This document shows, piece after piece, positions 7,504-14,771 of a stretch of DNA of 20,158 nucleotides (position 1 is the first letter of the stretch; each line of letters starts with the position of its first letter). Below the pieces are notes generated by a model. That model was not told the origin of the DNA. It saw only the letters and a list, made by a program, of their open reading frames with translations, and made no database searches. Source of the stretch: JBDRGD01 sp043818095 (GTDB lineage Bacteria; Chloroflexota; Dehalococcoidia; Dehalococcoidales; RBG-16-60-22); assembly GCA_043818095.1 (NCBI GenBank), contig JBDRGD010000139.1:1-20158 (forward strand). Reading direction: 5' to 3'. Position numbers and translations under genes: made by a program.

Positions 7504-7533
7504 TTGACTTCCGGAGACAGTGCGTGTTATCCT
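7504..7533 (+). promoter_or_regulatory. Candidate promoter of the M24-family gene
   Basis: TTGACT (7504-7509), 18-base spacer, TATCCT (7528-7533) preceded by a TGT extended -10 element. Start expected near 7540, about 40 bases before the GTG at 7579. Confidence 0.5.
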
Positions 7534-7578
7534 TCCCTTGCATTTCCCGCCAGGACAATAACAGGAGGAGGCCGTCCC

Positions 7579-8772
7579 GTGAACAAAGAAGCTGAAGCCC
7601 TCATGCGGCGCCAGGTATCCGACCGTGAGCTGGAGCGGAGGTGGCGCGCCGTGCGCCAGGCGATGAAGGAAAGAGGCCTGGATTTCCTCGTCATGCAGAA
7701 CGCCATCGCCCATCTCAGCGGATACGTGCGCTGGTTTACCGATGTGCCCATCGGCGGGAACCCCTCCACGGTGATTTTCCCCCGCGAGGAAGAGATGACG
7801 ACCATCTGGCACGGCGGCCGTCCCCCCGCCGAGCCGAAGCCGCCGGCATGGGCGGTGCGGGGGGTGAAAAAGCGCCTCAGCGTGCCGATTATTCTCGCCC
7901 TGGGCTACAGCAGCATCTACGACGCGGAGCAGGTGGTGGCGGAACTGAAGCCCCACGGGAAGTGCCGCGTCGGCCTGGTGGGCCTGGGCCTCATGTCCGC
8001 AGCGCTTTACAAATACGTTACGGAGCACCTTTCCGGCGTAACCTTCGAAGACGCGACGGATATGGTGGATACCATCAAGGCGGTCAAGAGCGAGGAAGAA
8101 CTGGGCTTTCTCCGGGAGACCTGCCGGATTGAGGACGAAATCTTTACCGACGTGCTGGCCCGCGTCCGGCCCGGCCGGACCGATTACGAATTATACCGGG
8201 ACATCGTCGCCAAGAGCCTGGAGATGGGCGCCGACCAGACGAACATCCTGGTGGGCTCGGCGCCCGCCGGGACGGCTACCCGCATGTCCGGCCCGAGCTT
8301 CATGGTCAACCGTGCCCTGGAGAAGGGCGACCACGTGCATATCCTCATCGAGACCAACGGGCCCGGCGGCTACTGGGGCGAGCTGGGCAGGGTCATCAGC
8401 CTGGGCAAGCCTGCCGCGGAACTGCAGGAGCACTTCGAGCTCGACGTCAAGGCGCGGGAAGTGACGCTGGACCTGCTGAAACCGGGGAACGATCCGGCGG
8501 CCATCTTCGCGGCGAACAACGCCTTCCTGAGGAAAGCGGGCTACCCGGAGGAGCGGAGAATCTACGCCCACGGGCAGGGCTACGACATGGTGGAAAGGCC
8601 CTCGCTGGACCCGGGGGAGACCATGAAGCTGGCGGCGCGGATGTTCATCTCCGTGCACCCGACGGTTATGTCCCCGAAGGCTTTCGTGTCCCTGACCGAC
8701 GACTATTTCATGGGGGACAACGGGAAACTGGAGTGCCTGCACCGCACCCCGGTAAAAATCTTTGAAGTCTAA
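7579..8772 (+). CDS. M24 (creatinase/prolidase-fold) family protein with altered metal site
   Basis: 397 residues with an N-terminal creatinase-like domain (about 15-165) and a C-terminal pita-bread domain (about 170-397). The frame opens earlier, but GTG at 7579 is chosen because GGAGGAGG lies seven bases upstream. Family landmarks are present: KAVKSEEEL (168-175), GDHVHI (250-255) and the histidine of AHGQGYD (His331). The usual five metal ligands are not: the two Asp positions read IETNG (Glu258) and GELGR (Glu268), and the first Glu position reads ISVHP (His360). Creatinase also lacks metals in this fold, so this may be a non-peptidase hydrolase or lyase on a small substrate. It is transcribed divergently from the DUF2284 gene, and its stop overlaps the stop of the opposing dehydrogenase. 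Confidence 0.85.
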   Translation: MNKEAEALMRRQVSDRELERRWRAVRQAMKERGLDFLVMQNAIAHLSGYVRWFTDVPIGGNPSTVIFPREEEMTTIWHGGRPPAEPKPPAWAVRGVKKRLSVPIILALGYSSIYDAEQVVAELKPHGKCRVGLVGLGLMSAALYKYVTEHLSGVTFEDATDMVDTIKAVKSEEELGFLRETCRIEDEIFTDVLARVRPGRTDYELYRDIVAKSLEMGADQTNILVGSAPAGTATRMSGPSFMVNRALEKGDHVHILIETNGPGGYWGELGRVISLGKPAAELQEHFELDVKAREVTLDLLKPGNDPAAIFAANNAFLRKAGYPEERRIYAHGQGYDMVERPSLDPGETMKLAARMFISVHPTVMSPKAFVSLTDDYFMGDNGKLECLHRTPVKIFEV

Positions 8773-9782
8773 TAGCCCCGGCGCTTGTTGACGATGTTGT
8801 GCAGTTTCTTGCCGTCCAGGTAGCGCCGGAGGTTATCGCAGAAGATTTTACCCGCCAGGTCATCGTAGTCCGCCCGCTGCCCGGCGATGTGGGAAGTGAT
8901 GATAATGTTGGGCAGCTCCCACAAAGGGCTCTCGGCGGGCAGGGGTTCTTTGGTAAAGACATCCAGCCCCGCCCCGGCAATCTGCTTTTCCTTGAGGGCG
9001 CGGATTAAGGCGGGCTCATCGATAATGCCGCCGCGGGCGACGTTGATGAGGTAGGCGGTGGGCTTCATCGCCTTTAGCTCCGCCGCCCCGATAAGGCAGG
9101 TGGTGTCCGGGGTCTGGGGGAGGCTGATAACGACGAAGTCGCTCTGCGTCAGTAAATCATGGAGACCTTCCGGCGGCAGTATGACGTCCGCGTAGCGCGC
9201 CCGGGTCACCCTTTTCGAGCGGATGGCGACGATGCGCATGTTGAAGCCCCGCGCCATCCGGGCCACCCCGCGCCCGATGTTGCCCAGGCCCAGGATGCCC
9301 ACCGTCTTGCCTTCGAGGAGCTCCGGGACGATGTTCTGCCAGCGTTTTTCCTGCTGGAGCCGTGACCACAGGGGCACTTGTTTCGTCAGGGTGAGCATCA
9401 TCGTCAGCACCAGCTCTCCCGCCGAGGTGCCGTGCATCCCCTTGGCGTTGGTGACGATGACCCGGCTGGAGATGAGTGCCTCGTCGAGGAACTTGTTCAC
9501 CCCCACGAGCTTGCACTGAACCCACTTCAGGCCGGGGGCGCGGGCGACGACGTTGTCCGGCGGGGCGTAGCCGTAGATTATCTCCGTCTCCGCCAGCAGG
9601 GCATCCAGCTCCTGACTGCTGGCGCGGTTGCCGGCCGCCTCGCCGATAACCAGGTGCGTAATCTCCCGTACCCTTATCTTCGGGCTGACGTCCCGTATCT
9701 GGCGCAGGTGTTTTTCCTCCAGGGGTTTCCCGCTCGAGCGGGCGGAGTTATTTACCAGGATATTCACGTAAGAAGAAGGCAC
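8769..9782 (-). CDS. D-2-hydroxyacid dehydrogenase (glyoxylate/hydroxypyruvate reductase-like)
   Basis: 337 residues. The Rossmann motif GLGNIG is at 165-170 and the catalytic triad is intact: Arg250 in NVARGG, Glu279 in TKEP, His298 in TSHIAG. The enzyme interconverts a 2-keto acid and a D-2-hydroxy acid with NAD(P)H; glyoxylate, hydroxypyruvate or a larger keto acid would fit. The segment IRSKR (187-191) after the second strand lacks the usual acidic residue and hints at NADPH preference. A TTG at 9800 is in frame, but GTG at 9782 is preferred because AAGGGGG sits just upstream of it. Its stop overlaps the M24 stop tail to tail (CTAA). It has its own promoter, with an inverted repeat at the -35. 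The neighbouring malate synthase supports a glyoxylate-related role. Confidence 0.9.
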   Translation of the reverse strand: MPSSYVNILVNNSARSSGKPLEEKHLRQIRDVSPKIRVREITHLVIGEAAGNRASSQELDALLAETEIIYGYAPPDNVVARAPGLKWVQCKLVGVNKFLDEALISSRVIVTNAKGMHGTSAGELVLTMMLTLTKQVPLWSRLQQEKRWQNIVPELLEGKTVGILGLGNIGRGVARMARGFNMRIVAIRSKRVTRARYADVILPPEGLHDLLTQSDFVVISLPQTPDTTCLIGAAELKAMKPTAYLINVARGGIIDEPALIRALKEKQIAGAGLDVFTKEPLPAESPLWELPNIIITSHIAGQRADYDDLAGKIFCDNLRRYLDGKKLHNIVNKRRGY

Positions 9783-9839
9783 GTTTTCCCCCTTTTCCAA
9801 ATGTCTTGCTCAGGCATGGCGGGACGCGGTATCGTTGCC

Positions 9840-9868
9840 ATTTTAGTCTCGGCGGGGAGCTTTGTCAA
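9840..9868 (-). promoter_or_regulatory. Promoter of the D-2-hydroxyacid dehydrogenase gene
   Basis: On the minus strand TTGACA (9868-9863), 17-base spacer, TAAAAT (9845-9840). Perfect -35 and a 5/6 -10. Predicted start near 9833, about 50 bases before GTG 9782. Confidence 0.75.
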
Positions 9869-9885
9869 ACATGTTTTATGTTTGA
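9865..9885. promoter_or_regulatory. Inverted repeat, candidate operator
   Basis: Perfect 8-base arms TCAAACAT and ATGTTTGA separated by GTTTT. It overlaps the -35 box of the dehydrogenase promoter, a common position for repressor binding. A related half-site, GTCAAAC, occurs at 9933-9939. The regulator is unknown. Confidence 0.5.
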
Positions 9886-9960
9886 AAGGGGACAGGTGAG
9901 GTGAGCAGCGCCAACGATAGGTAAGCGAAAACGTCAAACGAAATGCTTGCCTGACCCTTT

Positions 9961-9988
9961 TTGAAAGTGCGTTATTGTCTGTTATAAT
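9961..9988 (+). promoter_or_regulatory. Promoter of the malate synthase gene
   Basis: TTGAAA (9961-9966), 16-base spacer, perfect TATAAT (9983-9988) preceded by a TGT extended -10. Start expected near 9995, about 45 bases before ATG 10040. Confidence 0.75.
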
Positions 9989-10039
9989 AAAAATAGAGGG
10001 TTACCACAAAAGAAACGGCAGCCCACGGGAGATAAATTG

Positions 10040-11725
10040 ATGGTAACCAATCGAGTACATTTCACCAGCATTGCCGGGGCATCGGAGCTCTTTAGTCCGC
10101 AGTTCCAGGCGTTCCTGGCCTTCCTGTATGACCGTTTCACCCCGCGCATCAAAGAGCTGCGTGCCCGGCGCGCGGAGGTGCTCCGCAGGGCGCTGGAGCA
10201 GGGCATCATGCCCGCGCATCCCACCGTGACCGAAATCAACACCGGGGACTGGCGCGTACCCCCCGTCCCCGAAGAGCTGCGCAAGCCGGGTATCGAGATT
10301 TCCGGGCCGGTCGGCGTTACGGGGATGTTTATCAACGCGCTCAATCCGGGCCCGGAAGGAACAAGGGCGGAGGGCGACCTCGACGATGATGAAGACTCCG
10401 CGGGCTACCATTTCCGGGATACCGTCCAGGCGGCGCACAATCGCCTGGGGGCGGTAAAGCGGACGTTGACCTACTACGATGAGGCGAAGCAGAAAGAATA
10501 CCGCCTCGTAGAGGGCGAGCTGCCCTTTTTCATGCACCGGGAACGCGGGCTCCACGTGGACGAACCGGAGGTAACTGTGGACGGCGCCCCGGTCTCGGCG
10601 AGCATCCTGAGTACGGCGCTGACGCTCTACTATGCGGGCAGGGCCCAGGCGGAGCGGGGGCAGGGTATCTACTTCTACCTGCCCAAGCTGGAGGACGCCG
10701 CCGAAGCTGCCCTCTGGAAAGATTTCTTCGACGCCAGCCGGGAATACCTGGATTTCCTGAAAGATGCTACCATCCGCGCCATTATCCTTATCGAATCGCT
10801 GCCGGCGGCCTACCAGATGGAGGAGCTGCTCTATGCCCTGGGGCCGTACGCCGCCGGCCTGAACGCGGCGCGCTGGGACCTGAAAGCCAGTATCCTGGAG
10901 TTCATCATGAACGACCCCGCGGCGGTCTGGCCGGACCGTTTCGGCGTGGACATCAAGACGACCCCGTTCCTCTCGGACATCTTCCGCCGCCTCGTGGCGG
11001 TCTGCCTGAAGCGCGGGGCGGTCCCGATAGGCGGGATGGCGACCGCCCTGCCCAGCCGGGATGACGCGGTCAACCAGGCGGCCGCCGCCGCCATCAGGGC
11101 CGACAAGGAGTGGGAGGCGCGGCAGGGCTACCTGCGCGGCTGGGTGGCGCATATTTTCCACATGAAGACCGCCGCCGACCCGTTCAAGGATTTGTACGCT
11201 TCCGGGTGGAAACCGACCCCGGAGATGGCGGACCCCTCCCGTTATCCCGTAAAGCTCCAGGTCCCGGAAGGGTTGGTGACCGTGGGGGGCACGCGGCGCA
11301 ACGCCCGGATGCTCCTGGAATACCTGGAGGGGTGGTTGAACGGGAGGGGCGCCAAGGGGATTGACAGCCTGGCGGGGAAACCGGGCATTCACCCGGCGCT
11401 GATGGAAGACCTGGCGACCGCCCGCATCTCCATGGCCCAGATTACCCAGCGCCTCCGGCACCGGGTGCAGGACGCGGAAACCGGGCAGGCCCATGACTTC
11501 GCCCTGGTGAAACGGCTGCTGCAGGAAGAAGTCGAGGATATCCTGCGGCTGCTGAAGGCAGAGGTCAGTCCTGTGGAATACGCGGCGGCCGAGGTGAAGT
11601 ACCGGAAGGCGATAAAAATCGCCATGCGCTGGCTGAAGAACTATACGGAGCTCGATTTCCGGAGCCTGGGTTCCTACACGCGGGCGCAGCTGGACGTGAT
11701 TGCCGCCGAGCCCGACGCCTTCTAG
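10040..11725 (+). CDS. aceB: Malate synthase, class A-like (divergent)
   Basis: 561 residues, close to the usual class A length of about 530. It follows the family colinearly: GDWRVPPVP (69-77), ISGP (87-90), INALN (98-102), RERG (167-170, canonical RPRG, with the glyoxylate-binding Arg), FYLPKLE (212-218), IES (251-253), ARWD (277-280), GGMAT (331-335), WVAH (368-371) and LMEDLATARIS (454-464). Glu252 and Asp280 fit the Mg ligands and Asp457 the catalytic base. The normally rigid ADFEDA block is changed to GDLDDDED (112-119). It condenses glyoxylate with acetyl-CoA to malate in the cytoplasm. TTG 10037 precedes ATG 10040 directly; ATG is preferred, with GGGAG eight bases upstream. No isocitrate lyase is nearby, so the glyoxylate must come from another source. 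Confidence 0.82.
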   Translation: MVTNRVHFTSIAGASELFSPQFQAFLAFLYDRFTPRIKELRARRAEVLRRALEQGIMPAHPTVTEINTGDWRVPPVPEELRKPGIEISGPVGVTGMFINALNPGPEGTRAEGDLDDDEDSAGYHFRDTVQAAHNRLGAVKRTLTYYDEAKQKEYRLVEGELPFFMHRERGLHVDEPEVTVDGAPVSASILSTALTLYYAGRAQAERGQGIYFYLPKLEDAAEAALWKDFFDASREYLDFLKDATIRAIILIESLPAAYQMEELLYALGPYAAGLNAARWDLKASILEFIMNDPAAVWPDRFGVDIKTTPFLSDIFRRLVAVCLKRGAVPIGGMATALPSRDDAVNQAAAAAIRADKEWEARQGYLRGWVAHIFHMKTAADPFKDLYASGWKPTPEMADPSRYPVKLQVPEGLVTVGGTRRNARMLLEYLEGWLNGRGAKGIDSLAGKPGIHPALMEDLATARISMAQITQRLRHRVQDAETGQAHDFALVKRLLQEEVEDILRLLKAEVSPVEYAAAEVKYRKAIKIAMRWLKNYTELDFRSLGSYTRAQLDVIAAEPDAF

Positions 11726-11742
11726 CTTCCCCCGTTGTCCGC

Positions 11743-12729
11743 TCAGGACAGGTGCAGCAGGCGCTGCGCGTTCTTGAGGAAGATTTTTTCTTTATCCTCT
11801 GCGGTTATGTCCATGGCGTTAATCGCCTCGATAGTCAGCACCACCTTCTTCTCGCCGGCGGGGCCGCTGTAAGGATAGTCGGTGGCGAAGAGTATCCGCT
11901 CCGCCCCGAAGAAGGCGCAGCCGCACATCAGCGCCGGGGCGTTGCCGCCCAGCGCGGTGTCCCCGTAGAACTTGTGGAAATAGTCTATCGGCGGGCGGGG
12001 GATTTTCACGGTGGGGTCGCTCTTTTTCAGCGCCACGCGCTGCGCGAAGTAGGGGACCATGCCGCCGCAGTGGTGGGTGATGATTTTCAGGTCCGGGTAT
12101 TTCTCCAGCACGCCGCTGTAGACCAGGCGGGACATCGCCAGGGTGGTCTCGAAAGGCCAGCCGAAGGTGCTGCACAGGGCGTAGAGCGATTCGTTTTCGT
12201 CGGGGTAATCGGGGATGTCGGAGTCCCGGACCGGGTGGATCCAGATGGGCAGGTCGTACGCTGCCATCTTCTGGTAAAGCCCCATGAATTCCGGGCGGTC
12301 CAGTGGCTTCCCGTTAATCGATGAGGATATCTGCACGCCTTTGAAGTGAAGGTCACGGATGGCCCGGTCCACCTCTTTCAGCGCGGCGTCCGTGTCATTC
12401 ATGGGCAGGCAGGCGATAGCCCCGGCGAAGAAGTCCGGATGCTTTTCGACCATCTCCGCCATTTCCTCGTTGGCGATTTTCGCCAGCTCCACGGCATCGG
12501 TGGGGGTGGTCACGTGCTCCACCGGCGGGGTCGCCAGGCTCAGAATTTCCCGGCGACCGGGGAATTTCTCCAGCACGCGCAGGCGGGCGTCCAGGTCCCA
12601 GAGAGCCGGGGTGGCAGCATTCGCCTGGGCGTAATAGCTGGGGCGCTGGCTTTTCTTCTCGAGCAGGGCGGTGAACTTCGGCGGCGAGATATGGGTAAAG
12701 ACGTCAATCATCCGCGGTGAATCCTTCAT
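11743..12729 (-). CDS. Amidohydrolase (ACMSD-like decarboxylase/hydrolase family)
   Basis: 328 residues of the amidohydrolase TIM-barrel family related to aminocarboxymuconate semialdehyde decarboxylase. Visible landmarks are IDVFTH (8-13), WIHP (His165), ITHHCGG (His219/220) and FATDYPYSGP (Asp284). The opening HxH metal motif is FxH, so one usual metal-binding histidine is Phe11. Such proteins decarboxylate or hydrolyse carboxylated, often cyclic substrates; the substrate here is unknown. The start ATG 12729 has AGGAGA (12740-12735) five bases upstream. It is the last gene of a minus-strand run behind TRAP system 2, 70 bases after dctM, which suggests it acts on the imported solute. It converges on malate synthase with 17 bases between. 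Confidence 0.85.
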   Translation of the reverse strand: MKDSPRMIDVFTHISPPKFTALLEKKSQRPSYYAQANAATPALWDLDARLRVLEKFPGRREILSLATPPVEHVTTPTDAVELAKIANEEMAEMVEKHPDFFAGAIACLPMNDTDAALKEVDRAIRDLHFKGVQISSSINGKPLDRPEFMGLYQKMAAYDLPIWIHPVRDSDIPDYPDENESLYALCSTFGWPFETTLAMSRLVYSGVLEKYPDLKIITHHCGGMVPYFAQRVALKKSDPTVKIPRPPIDYFHKFYGDTALGGNAPALMCGCAFFGAERILFATDYPYSGPAGEKKVVLTIEAINAMDITAEDKEKIFLKNAQRLLHLS

Positions 12730-12799
12730 TCCGTTCTCCTCACACCGATTTCTCTTCGGGCAGCGGTTTCTCCGGGCAGGGCGCGCTTAAAACGCTTCG

Positions 12800-14110
12800 T
12801 TAGATCGTGTTCGGCAGCCAGAGCGCCAGGATGGGGAAGATAATGACCAGCGCCACGGCAGTGGCATCACAGACCAGGAAGGGAATGCCGGACCTCACGA
12901 TTTCGCCGAAGGTGGTCCCGGGCGGGGCAATCCCCTTCATGACGAAGAGGATGGAGCCGTAGGGCGGTGTGGTCAGCGACATCTCGATACAGACGAGGTA
13001 GATAAGCCCGAACCATATCGGGTCGTAGCCCAGTGTCAGGACAATCGGCATGTACATGGGCAGGGTGAGCATCATGATGGGGAAGGCGCTCATAAACATC
13101 CCCAGGAAAAGCACCGTGAACAACATCGAGATGATGAGCATCATGGGCGGCAGCCCCAGGCCCATTATCCAGTCAATCATCCCGCGGCTGGCCCCGGATA
13201 CGGCCAGTGCCTGGCTGTAGGCGCGGGAAGCAGCGACGATGACGAAAATCATCACCGTAATCCGCAGGGTGTTGTGCAGGGATTTCTTCAGCATGTCCCA
13301 GGTCAGCTTGCGGTAGGCCGCGGCCAGGATCAGAGCGCCTAAAACTCCCATGGCGGCCGATTCCGAGGGCGTGGCGATGCCGAGGAAGATGAAACCGGTG
13401 ACCATCAGGATAACCAGGCCGAGGGGCAGGACGTACTTCGCGGTCTCCAGCAGCTTTTTAGGGAACGAGGTGGTGGTGGGGGCGTAGGGAGGGGCAAGGT
13501 GGGGCTGGAGCCAGCAACGGCCGATAACGTAAACGGAGTAGAAAAAGGCGATAATAAGTCCGGGAAGGATACCGGCAATGAGGAGCTTGCCGATGGATTC
13601 CTGGGCGATGGATGCCCAGAGGACGGCCAGTCCGCTCGGCGGAATGAGCATCGCCAGGCCGCCGCTGCCGATGATGCTGCCGATGGCAATCGGCTTCTTG
13701 TAGCCGCGTCTTTCCATCTCCGGCAGGAGCGTATCGCCCAGCGTCGCGGTGGTCGCAATCGTGGCGCCGCTCAGGGCGGAGAGCAGGGTGGCGGCCACCA
13801 CCGTGACGATGCCCAGCCGGCCGGGTATCTTGCCCAGCCACTTGTCCACGACGTCAATCGCGTGGAAAGCCATGTCGGTGCGGAAGATGATTTCACCCAG
13901 CAGGACGAACATGGGTATCGGCAGGATGGAGAATCGGGACAGCCCGTCCCAGAGCGTGTGAGTGACACGCAGTAATCCGGGCATGCCGCCCCCGAAAAAG
14001 CCGATAAAAAAGAGGGTAATAAGTAGGAACCCGAAGGCGACCGGGATGCCGGTGGCCAGCAGGATTACGAGGCTACCCAGCAGGATTATCAGGGTGAACT
14101 GCCATTCCAT
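12800..14110 (-). CDS. dctM: TRAP transporter large permease subunit DctM (system 2)
   Basis: 436 residues, full family length, with about 12 hydrophobic segments. Signatures are ALSGATIATTATLG, followed by GDTLLPEMERRGY, and GSGGLAMLIPPS, corresponding to the two transport-domain hairpin loops of the DctM family. It is the inner-membrane ion-coupled translocator working with DctQ and lipoprotein DctP. The start ATG 14110 has a weak AGGAT upstream and lies 17 bases after the dctQ stop, which suggests coupled translation. Unlike system 1, Q and M are separate genes here. Downstream is the amidohydrolase gene, probably in the same transcript. Confidence 0.94.
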   Translation of the reverse strand: MEWQFTLIILLGSLVILLATGIPVAFGFLLITLFFIGFFGGGMPGLLRVTHTLWDGLSRFSILPIPMFVLLGEIIFRTDMAFHAIDVVDKWLGKIPGRLGIVTVVAATLLSALSGATIATTATLGDTLLPEMERRGYKKPIAIGSIIGSGGLAMLIPPSGLAVLWASIAQESIGKLLIAGILPGLIIAFFYSVYVIGRCWLQPHLAPPYAPTTTSFPKKLLETAKYVLPLGLVILMVTGFIFLGIATPSESAAMGVLGALILAAAYRKLTWDMLKKSLHNTLRITVMIFVIVAASRAYSQALAVSGASRGMIDWIMGLGLPPMMLIISMLFTVLFLGMFMSAFPIMMLTLPMYMPIVLTLGYDPIWFGLIYLVCIEMSLTTPPYGSILFVMKGIAPPGTTFGEIVRSGIPFLVCDATAVALVIIFPILALWLPNTI

Positions 14111-14127
14111 AGTCTATCCTGTCACCT

Positions 14128-14673
14128 TTATAATTCTCGGTCCAAGCTTCTTTCCGGGGGTTCCTCCGCAACCGGTGTCCCGGCGGCCCCTCGCCATTCC
14201 CTGAAGAATTTCACCGTCCTGCGGGAAAACTGGATGAAGAGGATAAGGAAACCGAAGGGTATCACCGTCAGAAAAGGACCCTGTATCGGTTCCACTTCCG
14301 TTACGAAGCGGACGCCTCGTTCCCAGTAGCTGATGGTCATCAGGGTGCTCAGCCAGACGACGGACCCGCAGACGAGCACCGACGCGAAAGAAGTGACGGT
14401 AGAAACGGTTGCCCGTTCCGCCAGGGTGAGACGGCTGAGGACGAAATCGATGGAGACATGGCCTTCCTGTTTCAGCACCCAGGCTGCGCCCAGAAAGGTG
14501 AGTATCGCCAGGCAGTACTCGGTGGTCTCCAGCACCCAGTTCAGGGGCCGGTCCAGCAGCCTTGCCGATACCTCGATAACAACCAGCAGGAAAGCAAGGG
14601 CGATGAGCACCATCCCGACGTAGCTGAGCATGTCCAGGAAGCGGTCAAAACCGGCGCCAAGTCTCTTTAGAAT
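14128..14673 (-). CDS. dctQ: TRAP transporter small permease subunit DctQ (system 2), probable AUU start
   Basis: About 181 residues from the proposed start, four hydrophobic helices, typical for DctQ; the segment following the second helix (QEGHVSIDFVLSRL) resembles the DctQ half of system 1 (QKGHVSIEWVVSRL). The frame is open to a GTG at 14763, but that codon has no Shine-Dalgarno and the extra 30 residues would be read through a 10-pair hairpin. A GGAGGT (14686-14681) lies seven bases before an ATT codon (14673-14671), and starting there gives the usual DctQ N-terminus just before the first helix. No ATG, GTG or TTG has a comparable site; the next ATG is at the start of helix 1. I therefore propose an AUU start; an ATG-to-ATT assembly error or the GTG are alternatives. 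Gene and family are certain, the start is not. Confidence 0.75.
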   Translation of the reverse strand: MLKRLGAGFDRFLDMLSYVGMVLIALAFLLVVIEVSARLLDRPLNWVLETTEYCLAILTFLGAAWVLKQEGHVSIDFVLSRLTLAERATVSTVTSFASVLVCGSVVWLSTLMTISYWERGVRFVTEVEPIQGPFLTVIPFGFLILFIQFSRRTVKFFREWRGAAGTPVAEEPPERSLDREL

Positions 14674-14722
14674 GTTGTTGACCTCCGCGCTTGCGTTAAC
14701 GGGGAATTTCCAATTTGCGGTT

Positions 14723-14753
14723 GGGGGGAGGCCGGTATTCTCAGCCTCCCCCC
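14723..14753 (-). other. Intercistronic hairpin between dctP and dctQ
   Basis: Perfect 10-pair inverted repeat GGGGGGAGGC (14723-14732) and GCCTCCCCCC (14744-14753), loop 11 bases. No T-run follows, so it is not a standard terminator. Hairpins just after a binding-protein gene often stabilise that part of the message, giving more binding protein than permease. Confidence 0.65.
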
Positions 14754-14771
14754 GGTTAACCACATTAACAG

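Noticed and set aside
7420..8028. N-terminal extension of the DUF2284 frame
   Set aside because: The frame is open but antisense to the M24 gene, its residues match no DUF2284 feature, and AGGAGG at 7428-7433 marks the ATG at 7419.
9919..9960. AGGTAAGC/GCTTGCCT inverted repeat followed by T5 as a terminator
   Set aside because: The 18-base loop and one mismatch make the stem weak, and no plus-strand gene ends just upstream.
10001..11494. Minus-strand ORF (497 codons) opposite malate synthase
   Set aside because: Antisense shadow; composition is atypical and the opposite frame shows malate synthase motifs throughout.
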